This document shows, one piece after another, positions 28,580-38,809 of a DNA stretch of 64,000 nucleotides. The notes beneath the pieces are model-generated. The model was not told the DNA's origin and did not search any database. It worked only from the letters and a program-made list of their open reading frames with translations. Positions within the stretch are counted from its first letter, which is position 1, and every line of letters starts with the position of its first letter. This DNA is from Afipia sp. (GTDB lineage Bacteria > Pseudomonadota > Alphaproteobacteria > Rhizobiales > Xanthobacteraceae): the NCBI GenBank assembly GCA_024707075.1, contig JANQAK010000001.1:1262001-1326000 (forward strand), written 5' to 3'. The translations under genes and the position numbers were made by a program.

Positions 28580-29113
28580 TCATCTCTTTTGCTTCGCCTT
28601 TTCGATGCCGTCGAGGATCAGCTTGCGGGCGTCTTCCGCGCTGCCCCAGCGCAGCACCTTGACCCATTTGTTGGGCTCGAGATCCTTGTAGTGCTCGAAG
28701 AAGTGCTGGATCTGCTGCAACGTGATCTCGGGCAGGTCGCTGTAGTTCTGCACCTTGTCGTAACGCTGCGTCAGCTTCGACGTCGGCACCGCGATGATCT
28801 TTTCGTCGCCGCCGGCCTCGTCCTCCATGAACAGCACGCCGACCGGGCGCACAGCAATCACCGCGCCCGGCACGATGGCGCGGGTGTTGGCGACCAGCAC
28901 GTCGCATGGATCGCCATCGTCCGACAGGGTGTGCGGAATGAAGCCGTAGTTCCCCGGATAGCGCATCGCAGTATAGAGGAAGCGGTCGACCACCAGCGTG
29001 CCGGCCTCCTTGTCCATCTCGTACTTGATCGGCTCGCCGCCGACCGGCACTTCGATGATGACGTTCACCTCAAAGGGTGGATTTTTTCCGATCGAGATCG
29101 CGTCGATGCGCAT
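28580..29113 (-). CDS. ppa: Inorganic pyrophosphatase (family I)
   Basis: 177 residues, the standard prokaryotic family I length. It hydrolyses PPi to phosphate in the cytoplasm, pulling biosynthetic reactions forward. Signatures: the substrate-binding [19 protein letters not shown], the catalytic [12 protein letters not shown], and [10 protein letters not shown] with its Mg-binding aspartates. Single gene; the start [16 protein letters not shown] is at 29113. Confidence 0.97.
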   Translation of the reverse strand: MRIDAISIGKNPPFEVNVIIEVPVGGEPIKYEMDKEAGTLVVDRFLYTAMRYPGNYGFIPHTLSDDGDPCDVLVANTRAIVPGAVIAVRPVGVLFMEDEAGGDEKIIAVPTSKLTQRYDKVQNYSDLPEITLQQIQHFFEHYKDLEPNKWVKVLRWGSAEDARKLILDGIEKAKQKR

Positions 29114-29223
29114 GACGTGCCTTGTGTCCTGAACGTTGAACGTGGATGAGCCGGATAGCTATTCAGCGTGCAGGAAAGGCCTGCGAAGCACGGCGTCAAT
29201 AAGGCATTCGGATAAGAGGCCGA

Positions 29224-29733
29224 TTATGCCGTCCAGGCGAACGCGACCTTGTCGAGCGACTTGCCGCCGAATCGCTCCGAGGAGCGCGCGACCATGCGAC
29301 CGCCGAGGGCGCGGTAGAACTCGACCGCCGGCTCGTTGTCGGACAGCGCCCAGATCACCATGCTTTTCAGCCCGCTCTGGATCAGGTCGCGCTTGGCGGA
29401 CGCGAACAGGCGGCGGCCGAAGCCGAGGCCCTGGAATTCCGGACGCAGGTAAAGTTCGTAGATTTCGCCTTCGAAATGCAGGCTGCGGGCGCGGTTGCGG
29501 CCGTAATTGGCGTAGCCGGCGACCCTGTCGCCGAACGACAACACGCTGACGCGGCTGCCCTTTCGGATCGCTGAGTCCCACCATTGCGGGCCGCGGCGAT
29601 TGATCAGCTTTTCGAGCTCGGCGCCCGGGATAATGCCCTGATAGGCAGAGCGCCACGCTTCATCATGCGTCGAAGCGACGGCTGACGCATCGGAGGCCTT
29701 GGCTGGCCGGACTTCGATAAGGGTTGTGCTCAT
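29224..29733 (-). CDS. GNAT family N-acetyltransferase
   Basis: 169 residues from the ATG at 29733 (MSTTLIEVRPAK). The GNAT fold is recognisable by the beta-4 strand EIYELYLRPEFQGLGFGRRLF, which holds the Q/RxxGxG/A acetyl-CoA loop, and by the C-terminal NEPAVEFYRALGGRM. The acceptor cannot be inferred. It stands alone between ppa and a divergent hydrolase. Confidence 0.9.
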   Translation of the reverse strand: MSTTLIEVRPAKASDASAVASTHDEAWRSAYQGIIPGAELEKLINRRGPQWWDSAIRKGSRVSVLSFGDRVAGYANYGRNRARSLHFEGEIYELYLRPEFQGLGFGRRLFASAKRDLIQSGLKSMVIWALSDNEPAVEFYRALGGRMVARSSERFGGKSLDKVAFAWTA

Positions 29734-29899
29734 GGTGCAATCAAAGCAAGTCGGCGCGCCGCCTTCAAGGTCCATCGTTAATTATCGGTTAATATGTGGA
29801 CTTTTTGCATCAGGTGAAGGGCCGGCTGTGCCGAAAGAGGACAGGCGAGCCGCCAAACCGCTTGGCTTGGCCATCCGGCGCGGGCAATGATTCTGTCGC

Positions 29900-30808
29900 A
29901 TGACAAGATTTGAACGGTTTGGGGCGGTTGCCCTGCTGCTTGCGGTTGGCCTGATGCTGAATGCAACCGCGTGGGGCGAGAGCAGGCTGGGCGCGCAGGG
30001 CGGCGAAGGCTCGCCGAATCGGCGTCAGGACTGGCTGGTGCCGACCCAGGACCAGATCACACCTTCGCGAGCGATCCTGTTCCGGCCGCCGGGCAAGGGG
30101 CCGTTCCGGCTCGCTGTCATCGCCCACGCCTCGACCCAGAACCGGCTGGCGCGGGCGCAGATGCCGCAGCCGGACTATCCCGCACTTGCGGCGGCGCTGG
30201 TGGCGCGCGGTTTCGCGGTTTTGATTCCGCAGCGGCTCGGCCACGGCAAGACCGGCGGGCCTTATCTCGAAGATCAGGAAGGCTGCGACAATGCGGAATA
30301 TGCGATGTCGGCGCGCACCACCGCCGAGGCGATCACCACCGCGCTGACCTTCATGCGCGCGCAGGCCTTCGTGCGGAAGGATGCGTCGGTGATCATCGGG
30401 CACTCGGCCGGCGGCTGGGGCGCGCTGGCGCTGGCCGACCACAACCCGAGGGACATTTCCGCGATCATTGTGTTCGCGCCGGGGCGCGGCGGTCGCGCCA
30501 ACGACCGCGCGGGCAACATCTGCGCGGCGGATAAACTCATTGCCGCCGCCGCCGAGTTCGGCGACGGCGCAAAAATTCCGGTGACATGGCTGGTGGCGGA
30601 GAACGATCCGTATTTCCCGCCGGAGTTCTCGAAGAAGATGGCCGACGCCTTCACCGAGGCCGGCGACGGCAAGGTCGATTTCCGCGTGCTGCCGGCATTC
30701 GGCAGCGAAGGGCACTGGCTGGCGGAGGCGGGGGATGAGGCGACGCTCGGCACGTTGCTGCCGGTTCAATTGAATCCTCCGGCTGCGGGTGCGGCTGCCA
30801 AACGATGA
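29900..30808 (+). CDS. Exported alpha/beta hydrolase, dienelactone-hydrolase-like
   Basis: 302 residues. The signal peptide is about 1-26 (FERFGAVALLLAVGLMLNATAWG). The serine-hydrolase elbow is IIGHSAGGWGAL near residue 170. A later Asp/His pair (ENDPYFPP, GSEGHWLAEAGD) completes the triad. The ATG at 29900 is followed directly by the hydrophobic signal. The stop overlaps the next gene by ATGA, so it is translationally coupled to the DUF2269 membrane protein. Substrate unknown. Confidence 0.85.
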   Translation: MTRFERFGAVALLLAVGLMLNATAWGESRLGAQGGEGSPNRRQDWLVPTQDQITPSRAILFRPPGKGPFRLAVIAHASTQNRLARAQMPQPDYPALAAALVARGFAVLIPQRLGHGKTGGPYLEDQEGCDNAEYAMSARTTAEAITTALTFMRAQAFVRKDASVIIGHSAGGWGALALADHNPRDISAIIVFAPGRGGRANDRAGNICAADKLIAAAAEFGDGAKIPVTWLVAENDPYFPPEFSKKMADAFTEAGDGKVDFRVLPAFGSEGHWLAEAGDEATLGTLLPVQLNPPAAGAAAKR

Positions 30809-31272
30809 CACTCTATTTCATCCTCAAGTATCTGCATGTGCTTGGCGCAGTCGTCATCCTCGGCACCGGTGCGGGCATCGCGTTCTTCATGCTGATGGCC
30901 CATCGCACCGGAGACGCCGCTTTCATTGCCGGAACTGCAGCAACCGTGGTGATTGCTGATGTGATATTTACGACAACCGCAATCGTGTTACAGCCGATCA
31001 CGGGAGCCTTTCTGCTTGGTGCTACTCTGACGGCGCAGAGCGAATTCTGGATCGTTGCGTCGCTGGTTCTCTACGTGATCGCAGGCCTGTTCTGGGTTCC
31101 GGTGGTGTTCATGCAGATTGAGATCCGCAATTTGGCCCGTGCGGCGGCTGCCAACGGCGGCGTGCTGCCGCCGCGATATTTCACGCTCTTCCGCCGGTGG
31201 TTCCTTTTCGGCATTCCAGGATTTGGTTCGGTCATGACCATTCTCTGGCTGATGATCGCAAAGCCTGCGTGA
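30805..31272 (+). CDS. DUF2269 family integral membrane protein
   Basis: 155 residues with four hydrophobic helices (about 5-27, 47-73, 80-105 and 128-152). The opening LYFILKYLHVLGAVVILGTGAG and the Arg-containing loop after helix 1 are characteristic of DUF2269. It overlaps the preceding hydrolase gene by 4 bp, and the epimerase remnant follows 13 bp downstream, so it sat in a three-gene operon before decay. Function unknown. Confidence 0.85.
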   Translation: MTLYFILKYLHVLGAVVILGTGAGIAFFMLMAHRTGDAAFIAGTAATVVIADVIFTTTAIVLQPITGAFLLGATLTAQSEFWIVASLVLYVIAGLFWVPVVFMQIEIRNLARAAAANGGVLPPRYFTLFRRWFLFGIPGFGSVMTILWLMIAKPA

Positions 31273-31285
31273 CGGAAGGAGATTC

Positions 31286-31407
31286 ATGACGGCCACAGCG
31301 AAACGCATTCTCGTGCTGGCGCATCCGGTTTGATCGGGCGCTTTATCACCGACGATCTGCGGGCGCGTGGACTCGATGTAACCGGCGTGGCGCTCGACAG
31401 CCGATAG
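31286..31407 (+). pseudogene. Remnant of an NAD(P)-binding epimerase/dehydratase gene
   Basis: From the ATG at 31286 the frame reads MTATAKRILVLAHPV and stops. Restoring one G after GTGCTG gives MTATAKRILVLGASGLIGRF, then ITDDLRARGLDVTGVALDSR and a TAG at 31405. This is a textbook Rossmann start (GASGLIG) of an NAD-dependent epimerase/dehydratase, yet only about 40 residues survive. Most of the gene has been deleted as well as frame-shifted. It follows DUF2269 by 13 bp. The single-base loss plus truncation makes it unlikely to be only a sequencing error. Confidence 0.75.
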
Positions 31408-31445
31408 GATTCTTGCATAACCAGAACCGCCGCTGCTGGAGGAGG

Positions 31446-32687
31446 TTAGGCGAGGAGGCCGCCCACCACTTCCTTTGCCGCCCTGACGCCGCTCTCCTGC
31501 GCGCCGTGTGCTGTCGTGAAGAAGTCCGGCGACGTCGCTTCGCCCGCGAAAAACAAGCGCCCGTCGATGGGCGCGGCCAGCACTGCGCGCTTGTCAGCGT
31601 GGCCCGGCAGAGCGTGGGAATAGGAGCCGCGCGCGAATGGATCGCGCGACCAGCGAGATTCCCCGAGCGGCGTCAGCTTGCTGCGATACTCTGAGCCGAG
31701 CAGGCCGACGATCTCGTCGATGGCCGCCGCCGCCATCGCGCCGTCGCCCGCGTCCTCCACCTCGCGCGCATAGCGGCCGCCGAAGAAACCTTCGATGCAA
31801 TTCCGGCCGAACGGACGCAGATGATAGGTGCCCATGGCTGTGCGCATGGTCGCGCCGCGCAGGTTGCCGTCCTTCGGCAGATCGTTGTTGCCGTCGAGCG
31901 CCAGCATCACCTTGTCGTCGGCGCCGAGCGGCAGCATGGCCGCGGCATGCACCTTGTCCGGCAGGACGGGATGAAAGCGGATCGCTTCCGCGGCCATCAG
32001 GTCGGTCGGGACGCAGACGATCACCTTGCCCGCGGTCAGCGTGCCGCGCGAGGTCTCGATGCGAATCCGCGCGCCGGAATGATCCATCAATGAGACATTG
32101 CAGTTCAGGGCGACATTGCAGGGCGCGCCATAGGCCGCGATCAATGCGCCATAGCCGCGCGGCACGCGCCAGTTGATTTCGGTGTCTTCGTATTCCTCGA
32201 AATCCTTCACCGAGACCTGATCGAGCTCGCAGCCATTGATGTAGGTCGAGACGGCGTCGATCATCGGATTCCAGCGATTGCCGGGCTCGAGATAGTCGGC
32301 GGCGGCGCTGTCCTGCGCGGCTTGCGAAGCGGCATGGGTGCGCATGAAGAACGCATCGAGTGCGGCGAAGAAATCGTCGCGCTCTGCCTGCGGAAACACG
32401 TCCTTGTAGCTGCGTTGCCGCCAGGGCGGCAGCGACCGGTCGATCTCGAAGCCGAGGCCTTCCGCGATGGCAACGAACGGATTCCTGTCGGCGGAATGCA
32501 GCCAGCCGCAGCCGAGATCGAACGGAATGCCTGCGCGGGTCATGATCGTGTGAGCCCGTCCGCCGATGCGGTCGCGTGCCTCAAGCACGAGGGACGAGAG
32601 GCCCGAGCCTTCCAGCGTGCGCGCAGCGGCGAGGCCGGCGGCGCCCGCGCCGATGATGGCGACATCAATGTCGGAGGGGAGGGTCAT
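31446..32687 (-). CDS. Flavin-containing amine oxidase (FAD-dependent oxidoreductase)
   Basis: 413 residues from the ATG at 32687 (MTLPSDIDVAIIGAG). The N-terminal FAD dinucleotide motif is AIIGAGAAGLAAARTLEGSGL, followed by VLEARDRIGGRAHT. The C-terminal FAD motif is GRLFFAGEATSPDFFTTAHGAQESG. This is the monoamine oxidase/polyamine oxidase fold, oxidising an amine to an aldehyde with H2O2 release. There is no signal peptide, so it is cytoplasmic. It lacks the C-terminal tail of eukaryotic MAO. Substrate unknown. Confidence 0.9.
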   Translation of the reverse strand: MTLPSDIDVAIIGAGAAGLAAARTLEGSGLSSLVLEARDRIGGRAHTIMTRAGIPFDLGCGWLHSADRNPFVAIAEGLGFEIDRSLPPWRQRSYKDVFPQAERDDFFAALDAFFMRTHAASQAAQDSAAADYLEPGNRWNPMIDAVSTYINGCELDQVSVKDFEEYEDTEINWRVPRGYGALIAAYGAPCNVALNCNVSLMDHSGARIRIETSRGTLTAGKVIVCVPTDLMAAEAIRFHPVLPDKVHAAAMLPLGADDKVMLALDGNNDLPKDGNLRGATMRTAMGTYHLRPFGRNCIEGFFGGRYAREVEDAGDGAMAAAAIDEIVGLLGSEYRSKLTPLGESRWSRDPFARGSYSHALPGHADKRAVLAAPIDGRLFFAGEATSPDFFTTAHGAQESGVRAAKEVVGGLLA

Positions 32688-32734
32688 GCGAACAAATAGT
32701 AAGTAGCGAACGGCGAAGTGAGAAGAGCCGGATA

Positions 32735-32772
32735 GCAAAATAGCGAGAGCTTTTCAGCATCTCGCTATTTGC
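32735..32772. terminator. Hairpin downstream of typA
   Basis: AATAGCGAGA / TCTCGCTATT stem with an 11-base loop, followed on the minus strand by a short T run. Probable typA terminator. Related partial repeats (agtagcgaacgg, gaatagcgaatgg) flank it. Confidence 0.5.
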
Positions 32773-32802
32773 CATTCGCTATTCTTTTGTTCTCAGCTGT
32801 TC

Positions 32803-34626
<1,824 letters not shown>

Positions 34627-34689
34627 GTTCGTTTCGTTCTGGCCGCAGTCAGCGCGGTCCGCAAAAGGGGCCTTCAAAAAGACTGGCCC

Positions 34690-34727
34690 AAAAAAGAGGT
34701 TGCCCGGTCCATGATGAACCGGGCAAC
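34690..34727 (-). terminator. Rho-independent terminator of the Crp/Fnr-family gene
   Basis: 10-bp stem GTTGCCCGGT / ACCGGGCAAC (34699-34708 and 34718-34727) followed on the minus strand by CTC and TTTTTT. It lies between the regulator gene and typA and separates the two transcripts. Confidence 0.85.
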
Positions 34728-34821
34728 TCGATACCGTTGCGGCGCAATATAGTCAGGATTTCGCGAAAAACAATGGATTTCCGGGGGTCCGGAGCCTCAA
34801 TTTCGGCCTGCCGAAGCGCCT

Positions 34822-35580
34822 TCAGGCCCCGTTTTCGTCGGTCGGATAGACCCCGCGCAGCACTTCCTCGAAGTGGTTTTTGACGGCTTCGTTACAGAGG
34901 CATGACCGGATCGCCAGCGCATCCGGATTGCGGATCAGGATCGCCCCGCGCCGGGTCTCCAGAATGCCCTCGGCCTTCAGGGTCTGGATGACGCGACTGG
35001 TGTAGCTTCGGCCGACGCCCAGCATGGTGGAGAGCTGCTCGTGGGTCAGCGGAACGAGGTCGCTGTCGATCCGCTCCCGCGCCGACATGATCCATTTCGC
35101 GGTCCGCTGCTCGATGGAATGGATCGCGTTGCAGGCGGTGGACTGGAAAATCTGCGCCAGCATGCAGTCGGCGTAGCGCGCAAACAGATGGCGCAGCGTC
35201 GGCGATTTCTCCTTCGCGGCATCGAGTTTCGAGACGCGCAGGCGCGCGCAGCGTCCGCCGACCTTGACGATGATGCGCGTGTAGGCGGGCAGGTAGCCCT
35301 GACTGACGATGCCGCCCACCGCGCCTTCGCGGCCGACCAGAATGGTCTCGACATCGCGGCCGTCCTCATTCGGCACGACGAAGGACATGAGGCTGGGGCC
35401 GCAGGGAAAATGCACGGTCTCGACATCATCGCCGGGGTTGTAAAGCAGGTCGTCCGCCTGCGCCTCGGCCATCTCGATAAACGGCTCGATCAGGGCGAAA
35501 TCGGCGGCGCTGAAACGGCGCAGCAGATTGTTGAACGGACGGTCTCCGTTGGTGGTCACCGTAGCCTGTGGTTTTGCCAT
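34822..35580 (-). CDS. Crp/Fnr family transcriptional regulator
   Basis: 252 residues. The N-terminal cyclic-nucleotide-binding-like beta barrel (about 20-150) is joined to a C-terminal winged helix with LTHEQLSTMLGVGRSYTSRVIQTLKAEGIL as the HTH (about 188-216). The N-terminal cysteine cluster of FNR is absent, and the phosphate-binding cassette is not a clear cAMP site, so the ligand is unknown. Many Bradyrhizobiaceae hold multiple such paralogues. It is divergent from the receiver-domain gene and ends in a strong terminator. Confidence 0.88.
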   Translation of the reverse strand: MAKPQATVTTNGDRPFNNLLRRFSAADFALIEPFIEMAEAQADDLLYNPGDDVETVHFPCGPSLMSFVVPNEDGRDVETILVGREGAVGGIVSQGYLPAYTRIIVKVGGRCARLRVSKLDAAKEKSPTLRHLFARYADCMLAQIFQSTACNAIHSIEQRTAKWIMSARERIDSDLVPLTHEQLSTMLGVGRSYTSRVIQTLKAEGILETRRGAILIRNPDALAIRSCLCNEAVKNHFEEVLRGVYPTDENGA

Positions 35581-35749
35581 TGTGTTCCCGCTCGCACCTT
35601 AGCGTCTTGCGTCGTCAGCTTGTGTCCACAACTGCACAGACTACGCCCGGAATATGTGGTCGGTTCCGCGTGGGAACCGGCATCGCGGCTTTTCAGCGTG
35701 ATGTGCGGGGTTCCAGCGGGCTTGTTCGCGATTCACCGGGACCTGATCC

Positions 35750-36154
35750 ATGACATCCATCGACCCTGAGGGGCCGGCGGCCGCAAGCCCTGCTCAACTG
35801 CCCCACGACGTGCTGGTGGTGGAGGACGATCCGCTGATCGCCCTCGATGTCAGCGAGACGATCCTCGGCTTCGGGGTGGCAACGGTGCGAACGGCAGGCA
35901 CCGTCGCGGCAGCGCTGCAGCTGATCGCCGATCGCGCGCCGGATTTTGTGCTGCTGGATGTCGGGCTGATCCGCGAAAAGAGCTTTGCCGTCGCCGAACA
36001 ACTCGCTGTCCTGAAAATCCCGTTCGTATTCATCACCGGTTATTCCGGCGACGGAGGGATTCCGGCTGCATTCGCGCGCATTCCGGTGCTGACCAAGCCC
36101 TATATGCGCGACGCATTGCGGAATGTGCTGCGCGCCTGGCGCGCGCAGGCGTAA
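35750..36154 (+). CDS. Stand-alone response regulator receiver protein
   Basis: 134 residues consisting of one REC domain. The acidic pair is VVEDDPL, the phospho-acceptor Asp is in VLLDVGL (about residue 67), the switch Thr is in FITGYSG, and LTKPY holds the conserved Lys. There is no output domain, as in CheY-like or FixJ-independent single-domain regulators that act on other kinases. No kinase gene is nearby. Its last base is 3 bp from the stop of the convergent TAXI gene. Confidence 0.9.
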   Translation: MTSIDPEGPAAASPAQLPHDVLVVEDDPLIALDVSETILGFGVATVRTAGTVAAALQLIADRAPDFVLLDVGLIREKSFAVAEQLAVLKIPFVFITGYSGDGGIPAAFARIPVLTKPYMRDALRNVLRAWRAQA

Positions 36155-36157
36155 GCG

Positions 36158-37567
36158 TCAGGCGACGTGGCTTCGCGCCGGCCGCGCGCCGCTCGACGTC
36201 ATGTCGAGCAGGAAGGTCTTCCGGTCGGCCACGGCGTTGTGGAACTGCTCCAGCGCGATGCTGAAAGCTGTCAGCGAGCCTTCCTCGATGGCGCCGTCTT
36301 CGAAGCAATGCAGCGTGTCGCGCATGATCTCGTCGGCTTCCGCCTGCATGGCGTCCAGTTCGTCGATCAAGGTGGATTTGCGCGCGGCGCTCAGCATCTC
36401 CAGCAGGCGCTCGCGCAGGCCGGAGTTGGTGACACGCTCATCCTTGCGCAGGTAGCTCGCGAACCACGCGCCCGCCGAGCCCAGTGCGGACAGCGCCATC
36501 AGGCTGCCCCAGATGTAATCGCTGTACTTGTCGAGGAAGGATTTCTCCTCGCCGTCGACATAGGCGGCGGCGCCCGGATGCGCCGGAATGGCGGCGTCCT
36601 TGTCGGTGTCGGGCGTCTCCAGCTTGGCGGTCTGCGGGAATTCGCTCTGCACCGCCTGCCGGATGGAAAACAGTTCGCGGGTCAGCGCGCCGACGGTGGC
36701 CTCCGACAGGGATTTCCGCGCCACGATGTGATGCGCGAAGGCGATGGTGTCGATCTTGTCAGCGGGGCGGACCGGCTTCGCGCCGAAGGCGCCTGCGGGA
36801 ATCTCGCCGGATTCGTACACCGGATATTTTTGCACGATGGCATCGGCGGTATCGAGGGTCAGGAACGTGGCTTCCTTGCCGTCGCGCGTGGTCGCGGCGA
36901 TGGCGTCCGCGGTGATCTTGCTGTTGAGCGGGCCAACCGCGAGGAAGGCGTCGAGCTTCTCGCTCTTCACCGCCTCAGCAAAGCCGGTGGTGGTGAACTG
37001 GACCACCTGGACGCTGTCGGGCTTCACGCCGGACTGGGTGAGGATCACCTTCAGCAGATTGACGTTGGCCTGGGTGCGGCCGATCACGCCGATGCGCTTT
37101 CCGCCGAGCTGTTCGATCCTGGTGATGCCGCCCTTCTTCTTGCCGGGGCTGATGGCCCACAGCACGGCGAAATTTTTCCGGATGCTGGCGACCGCCATCG
37201 CGTCCTTCGGCAGTTCGGTGTCGCCGCGGATGACGGCGAGATCGGTGGTGCCGGCGTTGAAGCTGGCCGCGCTCGCGCTGGTGCCCTCGGTGACGATCGG
37301 ACGAAGCCGCACATACTTGCGCTCGCGCGAGAAGGTCTGCGCGATCGACTGGATGACCTTGACGTCATCGCTGTAGGGAGGCCCGACCGCGATCCGCAGA
37401 TGAACCGGGCGGTTCAGGTAATAGATCGTGCCACCGACGGCCGCGACGGTCGCCAGCACCGCGGCGATCACCACCAGCATGGCTTTCATTTTGTGAGGCC
37501 GCAGTGTGCCGGCCGGCTTCACCCCGTCGGCCGTCATCGATCTGGAAAACATGTCGCTGAAGCTCAT
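36158..37567 (-). CDS. Membrane-anchored TAXI-family TRAP solute-binding protein
   Basis: 469 residues. A TM helix at about 27-50 (MKAMLVVIAAVLATVAAVGGTIYYL) anchors it. The NMT1/TAXI substrate-binding domain spans about 55-340 (IAVGPPYSDDVKVIQSIAQTF, SFNAGTTDLAVIRGD, GGKRIGVIGRTQANVNLL). A second TM helix (YIWGSLMALSALGSAGAWFASYL, near 360) and a cytoplasmic helical tail of about 85 residues follow. A binding domain held between two TM helices, with no TRAP permease gene beside it, suggests a sensor-like or orphan uptake role. The tail resembles a signalling coil, but this is inference. Confidence 0.82.
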   Translation of the reverse strand: MSFSDMFSRSMTADGVKPAGTLRPHKMKAMLVVIAAVLATVAAVGGTIYYLNRPVHLRIAVGPPYSDDVKVIQSIAQTFSRERKYVRLRPIVTEGTSASAASFNAGTTDLAVIRGDTELPKDAMAVASIRKNFAVLWAISPGKKKGGITRIEQLGGKRIGVIGRTQANVNLLKVILTQSGVKPDSVQVVQFTTTGFAEAVKSEKLDAFLAVGPLNSKITADAIAATTRDGKEATFLTLDTADAIVQKYPVYESGEIPAGAFGAKPVRPADKIDTIAFAHHIVARKSLSEATVGALTRELFSIRQAVQSEFPQTAKLETPDTDKDAAIPAHPGAAAYVDGEEKSFLDKYSDYIWGSLMALSALGSAGAWFASYLRKDERVTNSGLRERLLEMLSAARKSTLIDELDAMQAEADEIMRDTLHCFEDGAIEEGSLTAFSIALEQFHNAVADRKTFLLDMTSSGARPARSHVA

Positions 37568-37754
37568 GGTCCACCGCGCCTCCCGGCGTTAGCTTCATTA
37601 TACCAGATGTGCGGCCTGTTCGCAGGTTCCATGTGGTCATGGTTAGCGGCCCGAGAGCGGCTTTTCCGTGGCCGGACCTATTGTCGTTCATATTTGTTTG
37701 GGAATGGCTGGGACGGCGCCTGTACAGTCCGGGATGAAATTGAAGGAGGCGGCG

Positions 37755-38045
37755 ATGGTTGGACGGCTTACTGCTGATGCGCGCAGCGCGGCGCTTTCGA
37801 AGCTGATCGGCTGGTCGGAGGTGCCGGGCCGCGATGCCATCACGCGGACGTTCACGTTCAGGGACTTCAACGAGGCGTTCGGTTTCATGACCCGCGCGGC
37901 ATTGGTGGCCGAGAAGAACGACCATCATCCGGAGTGGCGCAACGTCTACAAGACCGTCGAGGTGGTGCTCTCCACCCACGACGCCGGCGGCGTCACCAGC
38001 CGCGACATCGCGCTGGCCGCGGCGATGAACAGGATTGCGGGGTAG
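37755..38045 (+). CDS. phhB: Pterin-4a-carbinolamine dehydratase
   Basis: 96 residues from the ATG at 37755, which has a GGAGG site at 37744-37748; a longer reading from 37668 adds an unrelated lead. The catalytic motif is [12 protein letters not shown], with the active-site histidines, and [21 protein letters not shown] completes the fold. It dehydrates 4a-hydroxytetrahydrobiopterin, the by-product of aromatic amino acid hydroxylases, or works in cofactor side roles. No hydroxylase gene (phhA) is in this window. Confidence 0.93.
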   Translation: MVGRLTADARSAALSKLIGWSEVPGRDAITRTFTFRDFNEAFGFMTRAALVAEKNDHHPEWRNVYKTVEVVLSTHDAGGVTSRDIALAAAMNRIAG

Positions 38046-38052
38046 GATTTTC

Positions 38053-38159
38053 GTCATCCTGAGGTGCGAGCCGCCTTCGGCGAGCCTCGAAGGATGATGG
38101 GTTTGCCGCGTGTCATCCTTCGAGGCGCGCAATAAAGAGCGCGCACCTCAGGATGACGG
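38053..38159. repeat. REP-like element (family C), 107 bp
   Basis: gtcatcctgaggtgcgagcc at the left and gcacctcaggatgac at the right, with inner gcctcgaaggatg / catccttcgaggc. Confidence 0.8.
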
Positions 38160-38247
38160 CGCTCCTCGCCGTGACGTCTTGTGGTGAAGGCCGCGGTTCC
38201 TAAATAGTGGTTGCGGCGTGCGTGCATGCGCCCGAGGGAACTTGACC

Positions 38248-38625
38248 ATGACATCCGACCACACGGCGCATTTCGGCCCGGCCGATGAGTTCGCGAAAGA
38301 TCCGGAGCGCGTGCGCAAGAGTTTCTGGATCAAGCTGAAGCGCGTCGCGGTGAAACTTCCGTTCGCGGAGGATTTGCTCGCCGCTTACTATTGCGCGTTC
38401 GACCGCGAGACGCCGCGCCATGTGCAGGCGGCGCTGCTGGGAGCGATCGCCTATTTCGTGCTGCCGTTCGATTTCCTGCCCGACATGCTGCCGGTGCTCG
38501 GCTTCACCGACGACGCCGCGGTGCTCGCCACCGCGATCCGCATGGTGTCGAGCCACATCACGCCCGATCATCGCAAGGCCGCGCACGCGGCGATGAGGCG
38601 GGGGCTGGACGAGGCGGAAGGCTAA
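38248..38625 (+). CDS. DUF1232 (YkvA) family membrane protein
   Basis: 125 residues from the ATG at 38248 with a GAGGGA upstream. An internal GTG at 38218 is less likely. The DUF1232 core ALLGAIAYFVLPFDFLPDMLPVLGFTDDAAVLATA spans about residues 58-95, with one or two hydrophobic segments. The proline/aspartate pattern is diagnostic. Function unknown. It is flanked on both sides by family C repeats. Confidence 0.88.
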   Translation: MTSDHTAHFGPADEFAKDPERVRKSFWIKLKRVAVKLPFAEDLLAAYYCAFDRETPRHVQAALLGAIAYFVLPFDFLPDMLPVLGFTDDAAVLATAIRMVSSHITPDHRKAAHAAMRRGLDEAEG

Positions 38626-38638
38626 AGAAAAAGTACCC

Positions 38639-38743
38639 GTCATCCTGAGGTGCGAGCCGTCTTCGGCGAGCCTCGAAGGATGGCGGGCTTTTTTATTTGT
38701 CATCCTTCGAGGCGCGCAAAAAAACGCGCACCTCAGGATGACG
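38639..38743. repeat. REP-like element (family C), 105 bp
   Basis: Near-identical to 38053-38159: gtcatcctgaggtgcgagcc ... gcacctcaggatgac. The DUF1232 gene thus sits between two copies about 480 bp apart. Confidence 0.8.
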
Positions 38744-38809
38744 ACAGCAGATGCTGTGGAGTGCTTTCTTCCGCTCATTCCCGCGTAAGCGGGGACGAAC
38801 GGAGATAAA

